Positions 54,453 to 64,000 of a stretch of DNA of 64,000 nucleotides are shown here, piece after piece. How positions within the stretch are numbered: the stretch's first letter is position 1; each line of letters opens with the position of its first letter. A model generated the notes under the pieces. That model was not told the origin of the DNA. It did not search any database and was given only the letters and a program-made list of their open reading frames with translations. The stretch is from Streptomyces sp. 1222.5 (lineage in GTDB: Bacteria > Actinomycetota > Actinomycetes > Streptomycetales > Streptomycetaceae). The DNA is taken from positions 5,020,001 to 5,084,000 of the forward strand of contig NZ_FNSZ01000001.1 of NCBI RefSeq assembly GCF_900105245.1. The letters run 5' to 3'. A program made the position numbers and the translations under genes.

Positions 54453-56579
54453 ATGGCTACCACTTCACTTGACCTGGCCAAGGTCCGCAACATCGGGATC
54501 ATGGCCCACATCGACGCGGGCAAGACGACCACCACCGAGCGGATCCTGTTCTACACCGGTGTGTCCTACAAGATCGGTGAGGTCCACGACGGCGCTGCCA
54601 CCATGGACTGGATGGAGCAGGAGCAGGAGCGTGGCATCACGATCACCTCTGCTGCCACCACCTGTCACTGGCCGCTCGAAGACGTCGATCACACGATCAA
54701 CATCATCGACACCCCGGGTCACGTCGACTTCACCGTCGAGGTGGAGCGCTCCCTGCGCGTGCTCGACGGTGCCGTGACGGTGTTCGACGGCGTCGCCGGT
54801 GTCGAGCCCCAGTCCGAGACGGTGTGGCGTCAGGCGGACCGCTACGGCGTTCCGCGTATCTGCTTCGTCAACAAGCTCGACCGGACCGGTGCCGAGTTCC
54901 ACCGCTGCGTCGACATGATCACTGACCGCCTGGGCGCTCAGCCGATCGTGATGCAGCTGCCGATCGGTGCCGAGGCCGACTTCAAGGGCGTCATCGACCT
55001 CGTGACGATGAAGGCCCTGGTCTGGTCCGCCGAGGCCACCAAGGGCGAGATGTACGACACCGTCGACATCCCGGACACGCACACCGAGGCTGCCGAGGAG
55101 TACCGCGGCAAGCTGCTCGAGGCCGTGGCCGAGAACGACGAAGAGATCATGGAGCTGTACCTGGAGGGCGAGGAGCCTTCCGTGGAGCAGCTGTACGCCG
55201 CGATCCGTCGTATCACCATCGCGTCCGGCAAGGGCACCGGCACCACCGTGACCCCGGTGTTCTGTGGCACCGCGTTCAAGAACAAGGGCGTCCAGCCCCT
55301 GCTCGACGCGGTCGTGCGCTACCTGCCGTCCCCGGTCGACATCGAGGCCATCGAGGGCCACGACGTCAAGGACCCCGAGGTCGTCGTCAAGCGCAAGCCG
55401 TCCGACGAGGAGCCCCTCTCGGCGCTGGCGTTCAAGATCATGAGCGACCCGCACCTCGGCAAGCTCACCTTCGTCCGGGTCTACTCGGGCCGCCTGGAGT
55501 CCGGCACCTCGGTGCTGAACTCCGTCAAGGGCAAGAAGGAGCGCATCGGCAAGATCTACCGCATGCACGCCAACAAGCGTGAGGAGATCGAGTCGGTGGG
55601 CGCCGGCGACATCGTCGCCGTCATGGGCCTGAAGCAGACCACCACCGGTGAGACGCTGTCCGACGACAAGAACCCGGTGATCCTGGAGTCCATGGACTTC
55701 CCGGCCCCGGTCATCCAGGTCGCCATCGAGCCCAAGTCGAAGGGCGACCAGGAGAAGCTCGGCGTCGCGATCCAGCGCCTGGCCGAGGAGGACCCGTCGT
55801 TCCAGGTCCACTCGGACGAGGAGACCGGCCAGACCATCATCGGTGGTATGGGCGAGCTGCACCTCGAGGTGCTGGTCGACCGTATGCGCCGTGAGTTCAA
55901 GGTCGAGGCCAACGTCGGCAAGCCGCAGGTGGCGTACCGCGAGACGATCCGCAAGGCCGTCGAGCGCGTCGACTACACCCACAAGAAGCAGACCGGTGGT
56001 ACCGGTCAGTTCGCGAAGGTGCAGATCGGCATCGAGCCGCTCGAGGGCGGCGACACGTCGTACGAGTTCGTGAACAAGGTGACCGGTGGTCGTATCCCGA
56101 AGGAGTACATCCCTTCGGTCGACGCCGGTGCGCAGGAGGCCATGCAGTTCGGCATCCTCGCCGGCTACGAGATGACCGGTGTCCGTGTCATCCTCCACGA
56201 CGGCGCCTACCACGAGGTCGACTCCTCCGAGCTCGCCTTCAAGATCGCCGGTTCGCAGGCCTTCAAGGAGGCCGCGCGCAAGGCCAGCCCCGTGCTGCTC
56301 GAGCCGATGATGGCCGTCGAGGTCACCACGCCCGAGGACTACATGGGCGAGGTCATCGGTGACATCAACTCCCGCCGTGGCCAGATCCAGGCCATGGAGG
56401 AGCGGGCTGGTGCCCGCGTCGTGAAGGGCCTCGTGCCCCTGTCGGAGATGTTCGGCTACGTCGGCGACCTCCGCAGCAAGACGTCGGGTCGCGCAAGCTA
56501 CTCGATGCAGTTCGACTCCTACGCCGAGGTTCCGCGGAACGTCGCCGAGGAGATCATCGCGAAGGCCAAGGGCGAGTAA
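54453..56579 (+). CDS. fusA: Elongation factor G
   Basis: The product is 708 aa. The GTPase motifs are AHIDAGKTTTTERI, DTPGHVDFTVEV and NKLDRTGAEF. Domains II-V follow to the C-terminal EIIAKAKGE. It drives translocation of the ribosome. ATG after GAGAGAAGACT. Confidence 0.98.
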   Translation: MATTSLDLAKVRNIGIMAHIDAGKTTTTERILFYTGVSYKIGEVHDGAATMDWMEQEQERGITITSAATTCHWPLEDVDHTINIIDTPGHVDFTVEVERSLRVLDGAVTVFDGVAGVEPQSETVWRQADRYGVPRICFVNKLDRTGAEFHRCVDMITDRLGAQPIVMQLPIGAEADFKGVIDLVTMKALVWSAEATKGEMYDTVDIPDTHTEAAEEYRGKLLEAVAENDEEIMELYLEGEEPSVEQLYAAIRRITIASGKGTGTTVTPVFCGTAFKNKGVQPLLDAVVRYLPSPVDIEAIEGHDVKDPEVVVKRKPSDEEPLSALAFKIMSDPHLGKLTFVRVYSGRLESGTSVLNSVKGKKERIGKIYRMHANKREEIESVGAGDIVAVMGLKQTTTGETLSDDKNPVILESMDFPAPVIQVAIEPKSKGDQEKLGVAIQRLAEEDPSFQVHSDEETGQTIIGGMGELHLEVLVDRMRREFKVEANVGKPQVAYRETIRKAVERVDYTHKKQTGGTGQFAKVQIGIEPLEGGDTSYEFVNKVTGGRIPKEYIPSVDAGAQEAMQFGILAGYEMTGVRVILHDGAYHEVDSSELAFKIAGSQAFKEAARKASPVLLEPMMAVEVTTPEDYMGEVIGDINSRRGQIQAMEERAGARVVKGLVPLSEMFGYVGDLRSKTSGRASYSMQFDSYAEVPRNVAEEIIAKAKGE

Positions 56580-56621
56580 CGCACCGCGTTAACACGCCGT
56601 AGGCTTGACTCCGGAGCCTCA

Positions 56622-56655
56622 AGGGGCATTCCACCGTGAACATGGAGGAATGCCC
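56622..56655 (+). other. Hairpin in the fusA-tuf gap
   Basis: A 10-bp perfect stem (GGGGCATTCC at 56622-56631 with GGAATGCCCC at 56646-56655) sits in the 156-bp gap, behind a TTGACT (56605-56610) that may be the -35 of a separate tuf promoter. It may attenuate or stabilise the tuf message. Confidence 0.6.
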
Positions 56656-56735
56656 CGGGTTCCGGGCCTTTACAGCAAAGATCACCTGGCGCCGATGAAG
56701 TAAGGCGTACAGAACCACTCCACAGGAGGACCCCA

Positions 56736-57929
<1,194 letters not shown>

Positions 57930-57980
57930 GTTCGCTTGCTTGCGGGTCACCAGCTGACCTGAAGGTCTCCGACCTGGGAG

Positions 57981-58016
57981 AGGCCCGTACGACTTCGGTC
58001 GTACGGGCCTCTTCGT
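57981..58016 (+). terminator. Terminator after tuf
   Basis: A perfect 13-bp stem with a TTCG tetraloop (57981-57993 with 57998-58010) is followed by CTTCGTGTT. It ends the str operon. Confidence 0.9.
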
Positions 58017-58169
58017 GTTCTCCCCGGGCCCGGTCCCGCGCCGCGTCAACGTGCGTCGGCGAAAACCCACCGTGACGAAGATCCACGCAAGCGGGTTGAA
58101 CCCGCCGGATGGTGAATCCGACGGCGGGCCGCCCGGAGCGGGTGGCCGCAGTACCGCGAGGGGTGAGCG

Positions 58170-58529
58170 ATGGGCGGACCGTCCGCCGGCCACGGGCCGC
58201 AGTACCTGGTCTCCACGCCGGCCGAGAAACGGGCGGCGGCGAAGGCCGTGGAGGACCGCATCGAGCCGGACACCGGCCGGGCCGGACGGTGGGCGGACGA
58301 CGAGACCGGGGCCGCCGTGAAGGCGTTCGGCGCAAGGGACGGGGACGGCTGGCTGACGGCCGGAGCACTGCGCGCCGCCCACGAGACCTGGTCCGGGCCG
58401 GTGAAGAACCTGCTGGACCGGCTGGGCGCGGAGAAGGACGCGCTGCGGGCCACGAACACCGTGCTGACGAGCGCGGACATCGGCACCGGCGGCGCGCTGC
58501 GGCAGCTGTCCGCGCTGGACCGCTACTGA
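58170..58529 (+). CDS. Small WXG-like (ESX-type) protein
   Basis: The product is 119 aa and largely helical. A central WSG (HETWSGPVKNLLDRLG) resembles the WXG turn of ESX-secreted helical hairpins, though the family match is not certain. Charged low-complexity sequence makes up residues 1-~50. It lies 15 bp upstream of a larger protein whose N-terminus also looks WXG-like. RBS GAGGGG. Confidence 0.65.
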   Translation: MGGPSAGHGPQYLVSTPAEKRAAAKAVEDRIEPDTGRAGRWADDETGAAVKAFGARDGDGWLTAGALRAAHETWSGPVKNLLDRLGAEKDALRATNTVLTSADIGTGGALRQLSALDRY

Positions 58530-58544
58530 CGGGGGCGGCCGCGG

Positions 58545-60599
58545 ATGCCGACGTACCACGAGATCATGACCGCCGACCTCGGCACCCTGACCGCCGCGGC
58601 CGAACGCTGGGACGGCATGGCGGGGGAGTTCGCCAAGCAGGAGCGCGCCTACCGGACCGGCGTGTACGGCGTCACCGCCGGCCCCGCGGCCTGGGCGGGC
58701 ATGAGCGCGGAGGCGGCGCACGGGCGCTTCGCCGTCACGCTGAAGGAGTTCGCCCACGCCCGGACGGAGGCGAAGGCCATCGCCTCGCTCCTGCGGGACG
58801 CCCACGCCCAGTTCGTGGAACTGAAGGGGCGGCTGACGGCGGTACGGCGGGAGGCGGCCGCGGTGGGACTGCGCGTCTCGGACCGCGGTCTGGTGGCCGC
58901 CGACCCCGGAGCCGGGCACGACGCCGGGGGAGGGCACGAGCCGGACGTCCACTCCTGGCAGGCCCGCATCGACAAGGCGGTCCGTGACGTCACCGACGCC
59001 GACACGGGTGTGCGGACCGCGCTCACGGCGGTGGTCGTCGACTCCGACCCGCTGGCCGGGGGCCGGGGCTTCAACGGCAGGGCGATGGGGGACGTCGAGA
59101 AGTACGAGGCGGTGGAGGCCGACCGGCTCCTGGCCCGCCTGAGCCGGGGCGCACACCTCTCGGACCGCGAACTCGCCGAACTGGAGAGGGCGTTTCGTGA
59201 CAACGCCGCCGACGTGGAGTTCTCCCGCACGCTCCTGGACGGCCTGGGAGCCGACGGCACGATCCGGCTGACGAACCAGCTGAACGACCTCCTCCAGGTG
59301 CGAGGCGGGCCGAGCGGTGCGTCCCTGCGGGCCTGCTCCGCGATCGAGACCGGTCTGGCGGACTCCCTGGCCACGGCGGCGCGGGACACCCACTCGGAGT
59401 GGTACCGGCGGTGGCGGGCGGAGATGCGGGAGGCGGGGGTCGAGCGCGCCGCCACGGCCGCGCAGGGCGCCCGCCTGGACCAGGCGGTGGGCTACCAGTC
59501 CCTGGTGACGCTGATGCGGCACGGGCACGGCTACGCGCCGGGCATGCTGGAGGACCTCACCGACGACATGATCGCCGCGGAACGCCGGGAGCCCGGGATC
59601 TGGCGGCTGAAGGGCACCTACGCCGGCCGGCACGACGGCTGGTTCGCCAACGACCCGGTGGACGGCGCGCTCGGGCTCATGAGCCGGGATCCGGGGACGG
59701 CGGCGCACTATCTGTCCGACGAGGCCCGCATGACGTACCTGATGAAGGACCGGGACTGGGACGTCACGCTGCACGTGCGGGAGGGTCCGACGGCCACCCG
59801 GTACGTGGCCGGGCCCGACGCGGACGACCGGGCGGGCCTCGGGGCGGCGCTCCAGGCCGCGGCCACGGGGATCGACCCGTCGGACAGGCGCGCGCACTAC
59901 GTCTCCCACGGCGCGCCGAACGAGACGGTCTTCCGGTCCGCGCTGCACCAACTCGCCGACCGGGGCGACGAGTTCCCTCCGTCCCTACGGCGCCCGATGG
60001 CGGCCATCCTGGTCAACCACGGTGCGACGGTCCACGCGTCCATGAGCGAGATCGACATCGCCCACTCCCCACTGGACCAGGGCGAACTCTTCGAGGTGAC
60101 GAAACAGGTGTCCAAGGACGAGGGGGCGTACGGGGCGCTCAACGGGGGGCTGAACCAGGCGATGGTCTCCACCATCCACGCCGACCACGGCCACTCCGCG
60201 GACTCGCTGACGCGGGCCGGCCGCACGGTGGGTTTCCTGGAGGAGGCCCGCCTCCAGGCCCAGGGCGACCCCAAGACCGCCGAGTTCGAGGCGAAGCCGC
60301 TCTTCGACAAGGCGATCAGCTACATCCCGGTCGCGAGCGACGACGTCCAGGCCGGCTTCGACTACGTGACGGACCAGTGGCTGGAGGACGAGCAGAAGCG
60401 ACTGGATGAGAAGCAGGAGGAAGACAATGTTCGGTCCTACACGGTCAGAAACCAGCAGCTGATGGCTCTGGCCCGTGAGTGGTCCAAGGCGAATCGCGCG
60501 GACGGCGACTCTCTCTACGATCCGCAGGCTGAGATCCACAGATCTGCGGGCGACGGTATGACCCATGCGCTCGGAGTGTCGGGAGAGCCGCCCAAGTGA
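58545..60599 (+). CDS. Large protein with WXG-like N-terminus (possible ESX substrate)
   Basis: The product is 684 aa. Residues 1-~105 form a helical hairpin with WAGMSAEAAHGRF, similar to ESX/LXG delivery domains. The remainder is an uncharacterised helical domain (LMSRDPGTAAHYLSDEARMTYLMKDRDWD, VNHGATVHASMSEID, FLEEARLQAQGDPKTAEFEA) often seen in large Streptomyces proteins of unknown function. No nuclease or deaminase motif is evident. From about 60400 the base composition drops and A/T-ending codons appear. It overlaps the following lipoprotein gene by 4 bp. Confidence 0.7.
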   Translation: MPTYHEIMTADLGTLTAAAERWDGMAGEFAKQERAYRTGVYGVTAGPAAWAGMSAEAAHGRFAVTLKEFAHARTEAKAIASLLRDAHAQFVELKGRLTAVRREAAAVGLRVSDRGLVAADPGAGHDAGGGHEPDVHSWQARIDKAVRDVTDADTGVRTALTAVVVDSDPLAGGRGFNGRAMGDVEKYEAVEADRLLARLSRGAHLSDRELAELERAFRDNAADVEFSRTLLDGLGADGTIRLTNQLNDLLQVRGGPSGASLRACSAIETGLADSLATAARDTHSEWYRRWRAEMREAGVERAATAAQGARLDQAVGYQSLVTLMRHGHGYAPGMLEDLTDDMIAAERREPGIWRLKGTYAGRHDGWFANDPVDGALGLMSRDPGTAAHYLSDEARMTYLMKDRDWDVTLHVREGPTATRYVAGPDADDRAGLGAALQAAATGIDPSDRRAHYVSHGAPNETVFRSALHQLADRGDEFPPSLRRPMAAILVNHGATVHASMSEIDIAHSPLDQGELFEVTKQVSKDEGAYGALNGGLNQAMVSTIHADHGHSADSLTRAGRTVGFLEEARLQAQGDPKTAEFEAKPLFDKAISYIPVASDDVQAGFDYVTDQWLEDEQKRLDEKQEEDNVRSYTVRNQQLMALAREWSKANRADGDSLYDPQAEIHRSAGDGMTHALGVSGEPPK

Positions 60600-61123
60600 A
60601 CAAGTACCTGCGCACCTCCACAGTGACCTGTGCGCTGCTTGTCGCGGCCTGTGGCCGTCCGGCACACAACGACGTTCCGGACGTTGTCTGCGGGACTCCT
60701 GTGAAGCCCGCACTGACGCGGTCCCTCGTCCGCCCGACCGAGCCTTGGCGTGAGTACAGCCGAGTCGACCGATCACAAGGAGTTACGGCGCCGTGCCTGG
60801 TGTACTCGGGAAAGAAGGTGCTGCTCAATTTCCGGTTCTCATGGAGGCCGGTGAGGACGGACCTCATGTATTTGGCGAAGGGCACCGGCACCGTCTCGGG
60901 TATCAGCGAGCCGCGCAGTCTCGAATCCTCCTACGCGACGCTGGTCGGCAACGACGGTGCCATCTCGCAGACCCCCTGCAAAACCAGAGGCGGCCGTTAC
61001 TTCACTCTCACCCTGCAGCTGCCGCAGGTCCGGCTCGGGGATCGCAGTCGGCGGGAGGACATCGCGGCGTTCATGCGGGCCTACTTCCCCGCCACCGTCG
61101 CCACGCTCGGTTGCGGGACGTAG
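60596..61123 (+). CDS. Putative lipoprotein paired with the WXG-like protein
   Basis: The product is 175 aa. The signal MNKYLRTSTVTCALLVAACG has lipobox LVAAC. The mature part has four or five further cysteines (VVCGTP, APCLVY, QTPCKT, TLGCGT) that could form disulfides outside the cell. No family recognised. The GTG start overlaps the upstream stop, so it is co-translated; it may be a partner or immunity-type protein (speculative). Codon use is less GC-biased than in flanking genes. Confidence 0.7.
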   Translation: MNKYLRTSTVTCALLVAACGRPAHNDVPDVVCGTPVKPALTRSLVRPTEPWREYSRVDRSQGVTAPCLVYSGKKVLLNFRFSWRPVRTDLMYLAKGTGTVSGISEPRSLESSYATLVGNDGAISQTPCKTRGGRYFTLTLQLPQVRLGDRSRREDIAAFMRAYFPATVATLGCGT

Positions 61124-61137
61124 CCGTGTGCCGGGGT

Positions 61138-61165
61138 TTGACGTGCGTCACGCTCGGGGTAATCT
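61138..61165 (+). promoter_or_regulatory. Promoter of the S10 (rpsJ) operon
   Basis: A -35 TTGACG (61138-61143) and -10 TAATCT (61160-61165) are separated by 16 bp, both close to consensus. Confidence 0.8.
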
Positions 61166-61462
61166 CTTCGGCTCGATTAGCCAGCGACCCGCCCCATATG
61201 GCAGACTGTCCGAGTTGCTCGGTCGAGTGTTGATGCTGCGCGCCTCCCGCCGGGAGGACCGGAAGCGAGTCCCACAGTACTCGTCGCCCTAACTGCCACC
61301 ACGGCAGCACTGGGGCGGACGTACGGGAATCTTCCGGGAAGTGTGGGCGCATCACCGGCCAGGCGCCCGGTGGGCCCGAGGCCCTCGGTCCGCGGTTCCG
61401 GAAGGGCCGTCGCATTCCCCGCAGGGATGTTCGAACAAGGGACATCTGTGTCGGCGGGAGCG

Positions 61463-61489
61463 CGACACACCCGACCGCGTGGGTCGGAG
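61463..61489 (+). promoter_or_regulatory. Conserved leader hairpin element, rpsJ copy
   Basis: Identical over 27 nt to 53494-53520 in the rpsL leader, with the same CCGACC/GGTCGG stem. It ends about 67 nt before the rpsJ start. Confidence 0.8.
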
Positions 61490-61556
61490 GAACGACGGCA
61501 GCAGAAGGAATCCACCGGGTTCCAGAGCGTTAAAGAGACAGGACTACTGAGTAGCC

Positions 61557-61865
61557 ATGGCGGGACAGAAGATCCGCATCCGGCTCAAGGCCTACGACCA
61601 CGAGGTCATCGACTCCTCGGCGAAGAAGATCGTCGAGACGGTGACCCGCACTGGTGCGTCGGTCGCGGGCCCGGTGCCGCTGCCCACTGAGAAGAACGTG
61701 TACTGCGTCATCAAGTCGCCGCACAAGTACAAGGACTCGCGCGAGCACTTCGAGATGCGCACGCACAAGCGCCTGATCGACATCCTCGACCCCACCCCCA
61801 AGACCGTTGACTCTCTGATGCGACTCGACCTCCCGGCCGGTGTCGACATCGAGATCAAGCTCTGA
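61557..61865 (+). CDS. rpsJ: 30S ribosomal protein S10
   Basis: The product is 102 aa: MAGQKIRIRLKAYDHEVIDS, ending LDLPAGVDIEIKL. It is in the 30S head and also forms the NusB-NusE antitermination complex. First gene of the S10 operon. Confidence 0.97.
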   Translation: MAGQKIRIRLKAYDHEVIDSSAKKIVETVTRTGASVAGPVPLPTEKNVYCVIKSPHKYKDSREHFEMRTHKRLIDILDPTPKTVDSLMRLDLPAGVDIEIKL

Positions 61866-61882
61866 GGGTCGGTGAGCTGAGA

Positions 61883-62527
61883 ATGGCTAAGCAGATCAAG
61901 GGCATCCTGGGCGAGAAGCTCGGCATGACGCAGGTGTGGGACGAGAACAACCGTGTTGTTCCGGTCACCGTCGTCAAGGCCGGCCCCAACGTCGTCACCC
62001 AGGTCCGTACGAACGATGTCGACGGCTACGAGTCCGTCCAGATCGCTTTCGGCGAGATCGACCCGCGCAAGGTGAACAAGCCCCTCAAGGGCCACTTCGC
62101 CAAGGCCGACGTCACTCCCCGCCGCCACCTCGTCGAGATCCGTACCGCTGACGCCAGCGAGTACACCCTCGGCCAGGAGATCACCGCCGAGGTGTTCGAG
62201 GCCGGCATCAAGGTCGACGTGACCGGCAAGAGCAAGGGCAAGGGCTTCGCCGGTGTCATGAAGCGTCACAACTTCAAGGGCCTCGGCGCCGGACACGGCA
62301 CCCAGCGCAAGCACCGCTCGCCCGGTTCCATCGGTGGCTGCGCCACCCCGGGCCGCGTGTTCAAGGGCCTCCGCATGGCGGGTCGCATGGGCAACGAGCG
62401 GGTCACCACCCAGAACCTGACCGTCCACGCCGTTGACGCGGAGAAGGGTCTGCTGCTCATCAAGGGCGCGGTTCCCGGTCCGAACGGCGGCCTCGTCCTG
62501 GTCCGCACCGCGGCCAAGGGGGCCTGA
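61883..62527 (+). CDS. rplC: 50S ribosomal protein L3
   Basis: The product is 214 aa. MAKQIKGILGEKLGMTQVWD, the RHNFKGLGAGHGTQRKHRSP loop near the peptidyl-transferase centre and RMAGRMGNERVTTQN are intact. It starts 17 bp after rpsJ. Confidence 0.97.
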   Translation: MAKQIKGILGEKLGMTQVWDENNRVVPVTVVKAGPNVVTQVRTNDVDGYESVQIAFGEIDPRKVNKPLKGHFAKADVTPRRHLVEIRTADASEYTLGQEITAEVFEAGIKVDVTGKSKGKGFAGVMKRHNFKGLGAGHGTQRKHRSPGSIGGCATPGRVFKGLRMAGRMGNERVTTQNLTVHAVDAEKGLLLIKGAVPGPNGGLVLVRTAAKGA

Positions 62528-62535
62528 GGTAACCG

Positions 62536-63192
62536 ATGAGCACTGTTGACATCCTTTCGCCGGCTGGCGAGAAGGCCGGTTCCGTCGAGCTCCCCGCGGA
62601 GATCTTCGACGTGGAGAAGATCAGCATCCCGCTGATCCACCAGGTCGTCGTCGCGCAGCTGGCCGCTGCCCGTCAGGGCACGCACAAGACCAAGACCCGT
62701 GGCGAAGTCCGTGGTGGTGGCAAGAAGCCGTACCGCCAGAAGGGCACCGGCCGCGCCCGTCAGGGCTCGACCCGTGCGCCGCAGTTCGCCGGTGGTGGCG
62801 TCGTGCACGGTCCCGTGCCGCGTGACTACTCGCAGCGCACCCCGAAGAAGATGAAGGCCGCGGCCCTGCGCCACGCCCTCACCGACCGGGCGCGTCACAA
62901 CCGCATCCACGTCGTCTCCGGCGTGGTCGAGGGCGCGAACCCCAGCACCAAGGCCGCCAAGAGCCTGTTCGGCAAGATCAGCGAGCGCAAGAACCTGCTC
63001 CTGGTCGTCGACCGCGCCGATGAGGCCGCGTGGCTGTCCGCCCGCAACCTGCCCCAGGTCCACATCCTGGAGCCGGGCCAGCTGAACACGTACGACGTTC
63101 TCGTCTCGGACGACGTGGTCTTCACCCAGGCCGCTTTCGAGTCCTTCGTGTCTGGCCCCAAGGCCGCTGACACCGAAGGGAGCGAGGCCTGA
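62536..63192 (+). CDS. rplD: 50S ribosomal protein L4
   Basis: The product is 218 aa. The exit-tunnel loop is RGGGKKPYRQKGTGRARQGS. Its stop overlaps the rplW start by one base. L4 represses S10 operons in some bacteria. Confidence 0.97.
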   Translation: MSTVDILSPAGEKAGSVELPAEIFDVEKISIPLIHQVVVAQLAAARQGTHKTKTRGEVRGGGKKPYRQKGTGRARQGSTRAPQFAGGGVVHGPVPRDYSQRTPKKMKAAALRHALTDRARHNRIHVVSGVVEGANPSTKAAKSLFGKISERKNLLLVVDRADEAAWLSARNLPQVHILEPGQLNTYDVLVSDDVVFTQAAFESFVSGPKAADTEGSEA

Positions 63193-63611
63193 TGGCTACG
63201 CGTCACCCGAGCATTGCCTCGAAGGCGGCCAAGGCCGCCAAGGCCGCGCGCGTCGCCAAGGCGCGTCGCCACGCCACCGAGGGCAAGAACACCGTCGAGA
63301 CCCCGCTGAGCAAGTCGTACACGGACCCCCGTGACGTCCTGCTGAAGCCGGTCGTCTCCGAGAAGAGCTACGCGCTCATCGACGAGAACAAGTACACGTT
63401 CATCGTCGACCCGAACGCGAACAAGACCCAGATCAAGCAGGCCGTCCAGGCGGTCTTCGACGTCAAGGTCACCGGGGTCAACACGATCAACCGCCAGGGC
63501 AAGCGCAAGCGCACGAAGACCGGTTTCGGTCAGCGTGCCGCCACCAAGCGCGCGATCGTGACCCTCGCCGAGGGCGACCGTATCGACATCTTCGGCGGTC
63601 CGACCGCGTAA
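63192..63611 (+). CDS. rplW: 50S ribosomal protein L23
   Basis: The product is 139 aa. An Ala/Lys-rich N-terminal extension of about 45 residues precedes the usual L23 core (DPRDVLLKPVVSEKSYALID, YTFIVDPNANKTQIKQAVQA). L23 lines the exit of the peptide tunnel and binds trigger factor and SRP. The start is the ATG on the rplD stop (TGATG). Confidence 0.96.
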   Translation: MATRHPSIASKAAKAAKAARVAKARRHATEGKNTVETPLSKSYTDPRDVLLKPVVSEKSYALIDENKYTFIVDPNANKTQIKQAVQAVFDVKVTGVNTINRQGKRKRTKTGFGQRAATKRAIVTLAEGDRIDIFGGPTA

Positions 63612-63623
63612 GCGGGTCGGATC

Positions 63624-63639
63624 GTCCGATATCGGACGA
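63624..63639 (+). repeat. Perfect 16-bp palindrome between rplW and rplB
   Basis: CGTCCGATATCGGACG is self-complementary and lies 10 bp before the rplB start, overlapping its ribosome-binding region (GAGGACTGAGAA). Confidence 0.8.
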
Positions 63640-63649
63640 GGACTGAGAA

Positions 63650-64000
63650 ATGGGAATCCGCAAGTACAAGCCGACTACGCCGGGCCGTCGTGGCGCCAGC
63701 GTCGCCGACTTCGTCGAGGTCACGCGGTCCACGCCGGAGAAGTCGCTGGTCCGCCCCCTGCACAGCAAGGGCGGCCGTAACAACGCCGGTCGTGTGACCG
63801 TTCGCCACCAGGGTGGCGGACACAAGCGCGCCTACCGCGTGATCGACTTCCGTCGTCACGACAAGGACGGCGTGCCGGCGAAGGTCGCGCACATCGAGTA
63901 CGACCCCAACCGCACCGCGCGCATCGCGCTGCTGCACTACGCCGACGGCGAGAAGCGCTACATCCTCGCCCCGCGCAACCTGCAGCAGGGTGACCGCGTC
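63650..64000 (+). CDS. rplB: 50S ribosomal protein L2 (partial)
   Basis: The first 117 codons run to the window end: MGIRKYKPTTPGRRGASVAD, RNNAGRVTVRHQGGGHKRAYR, ILAPRNLQQGDRV. L2 is a core 23S rRNA-binding protein. The C-terminal half lies outside the window. Confidence 0.97.
   Translation, partial: MGIRKYKPTTPGRRGASVADFVEVTRSTPEKSLVRPLHSKGGRNNAGRVTVRHQGGGHKRAYRVIDFRRHDKDGVPAKVAHIEYDPNRTARIALLHYADGEKRYILAPRNLQQGDRV

Larger units (their letters stand above)
61124..61556 (+). other. rpsJ promoter and long leader
   Basis: These 433 bp have no gene. They hold a strong promoter at 61138-61165, a ~390-nt leader and the 27-nt element shared with rpsL (61463-61489). Confidence 0.75.

Overview
The window is very GC-rich chromosomal DNA from an actinomycete, almost certainly Streptomyces. 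The gene order (korA, a response regulator with two kinases, a nuo cluster, the secE-nusG-rplKA, rplJL, rpoBC, rpsLG-fusA-tuf and rpsJ-rplCDWB blocks), frequent GTG/TTG starts, ATGA/GTGA overlaps and tRNA genes without encoded CCA all fit. No database search was run; identities rest on motifs, lengths and order.

Region 1 (1-17.7 kb). A partial 2-oxoglutarate:ferredoxin oxidoreductase alpha subunit is followed by one NarL-type response regulator and two paralogous histidine kinases. A ten-gene complex I cluster in the order A-B-C-H-I-J-K-L-M-N runs the other way. It has no nuoD and no NADH module (E, F, G), and its NuoC carries a roughly 350-residue disordered tail. HtpX protease, a YccF-like membrane protein and an APC permease follow.

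Region 2 (17.7-32.4 kb). Mixed housekeeping and small genes: a GlsB/YeaQ membrane protein, YajQ, tRNA-Tyr with a degenerate duplicate of its 3' half 200 bp away, a GH3 lipoprotein, two small proteins, an NAD(P)-binding protein, and an amidohydrolase that has lost several catalytic residues. Then come tRNA-Thr, tRNA-Met, rpmG, a HadA/HadB-like dehydratase pair, a TetR/MFS pair sharing a twin operator, murB, adenosine deaminase, an aspartate-type aminotransferase and tRNA-Trp.

Region 3 (32.5-45.7 kb). Core gene expression: secE, nusG, rplK, rplA, a lipoprotein gene, rplJ, rplL, rpoB and rpoC, with strong terminators and leader regions.

Region 4 (45.7-53.2 kb). An accessory block lies on the opposite strand between rpoC and rpsL. 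In transcription order it holds a Crp/Fnr regulator, a class III nucleotide cyclase domain protein, a large NTPase-like/solenoid protein sharing a 27-residue glycine-rich tag with the cyclase, an SPFH-like protein, a small Pycsar-effector-like membrane protein (PF18967/DUF5706-like) and a Pro-rich M48 metalloprotease. The last five genes overlap or sit within about 30 bp. This looks like a cyclic-nucleotide signalling system, possibly anti-phage, and is the best candidate here for something undescribed.

Region 5 (53.3-64 kb). The str operon (rpsL, rpsG, fusA, tuf) is followed by three accessory genes (two WXG/ESX-like proteins and a lipoprotein). The S10 operon (rpsJ, rplC, rplD, rplW, partial rplB) then runs off the end. 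The rpsL and rpsJ leaders share a 27-nt identical hairpin element.
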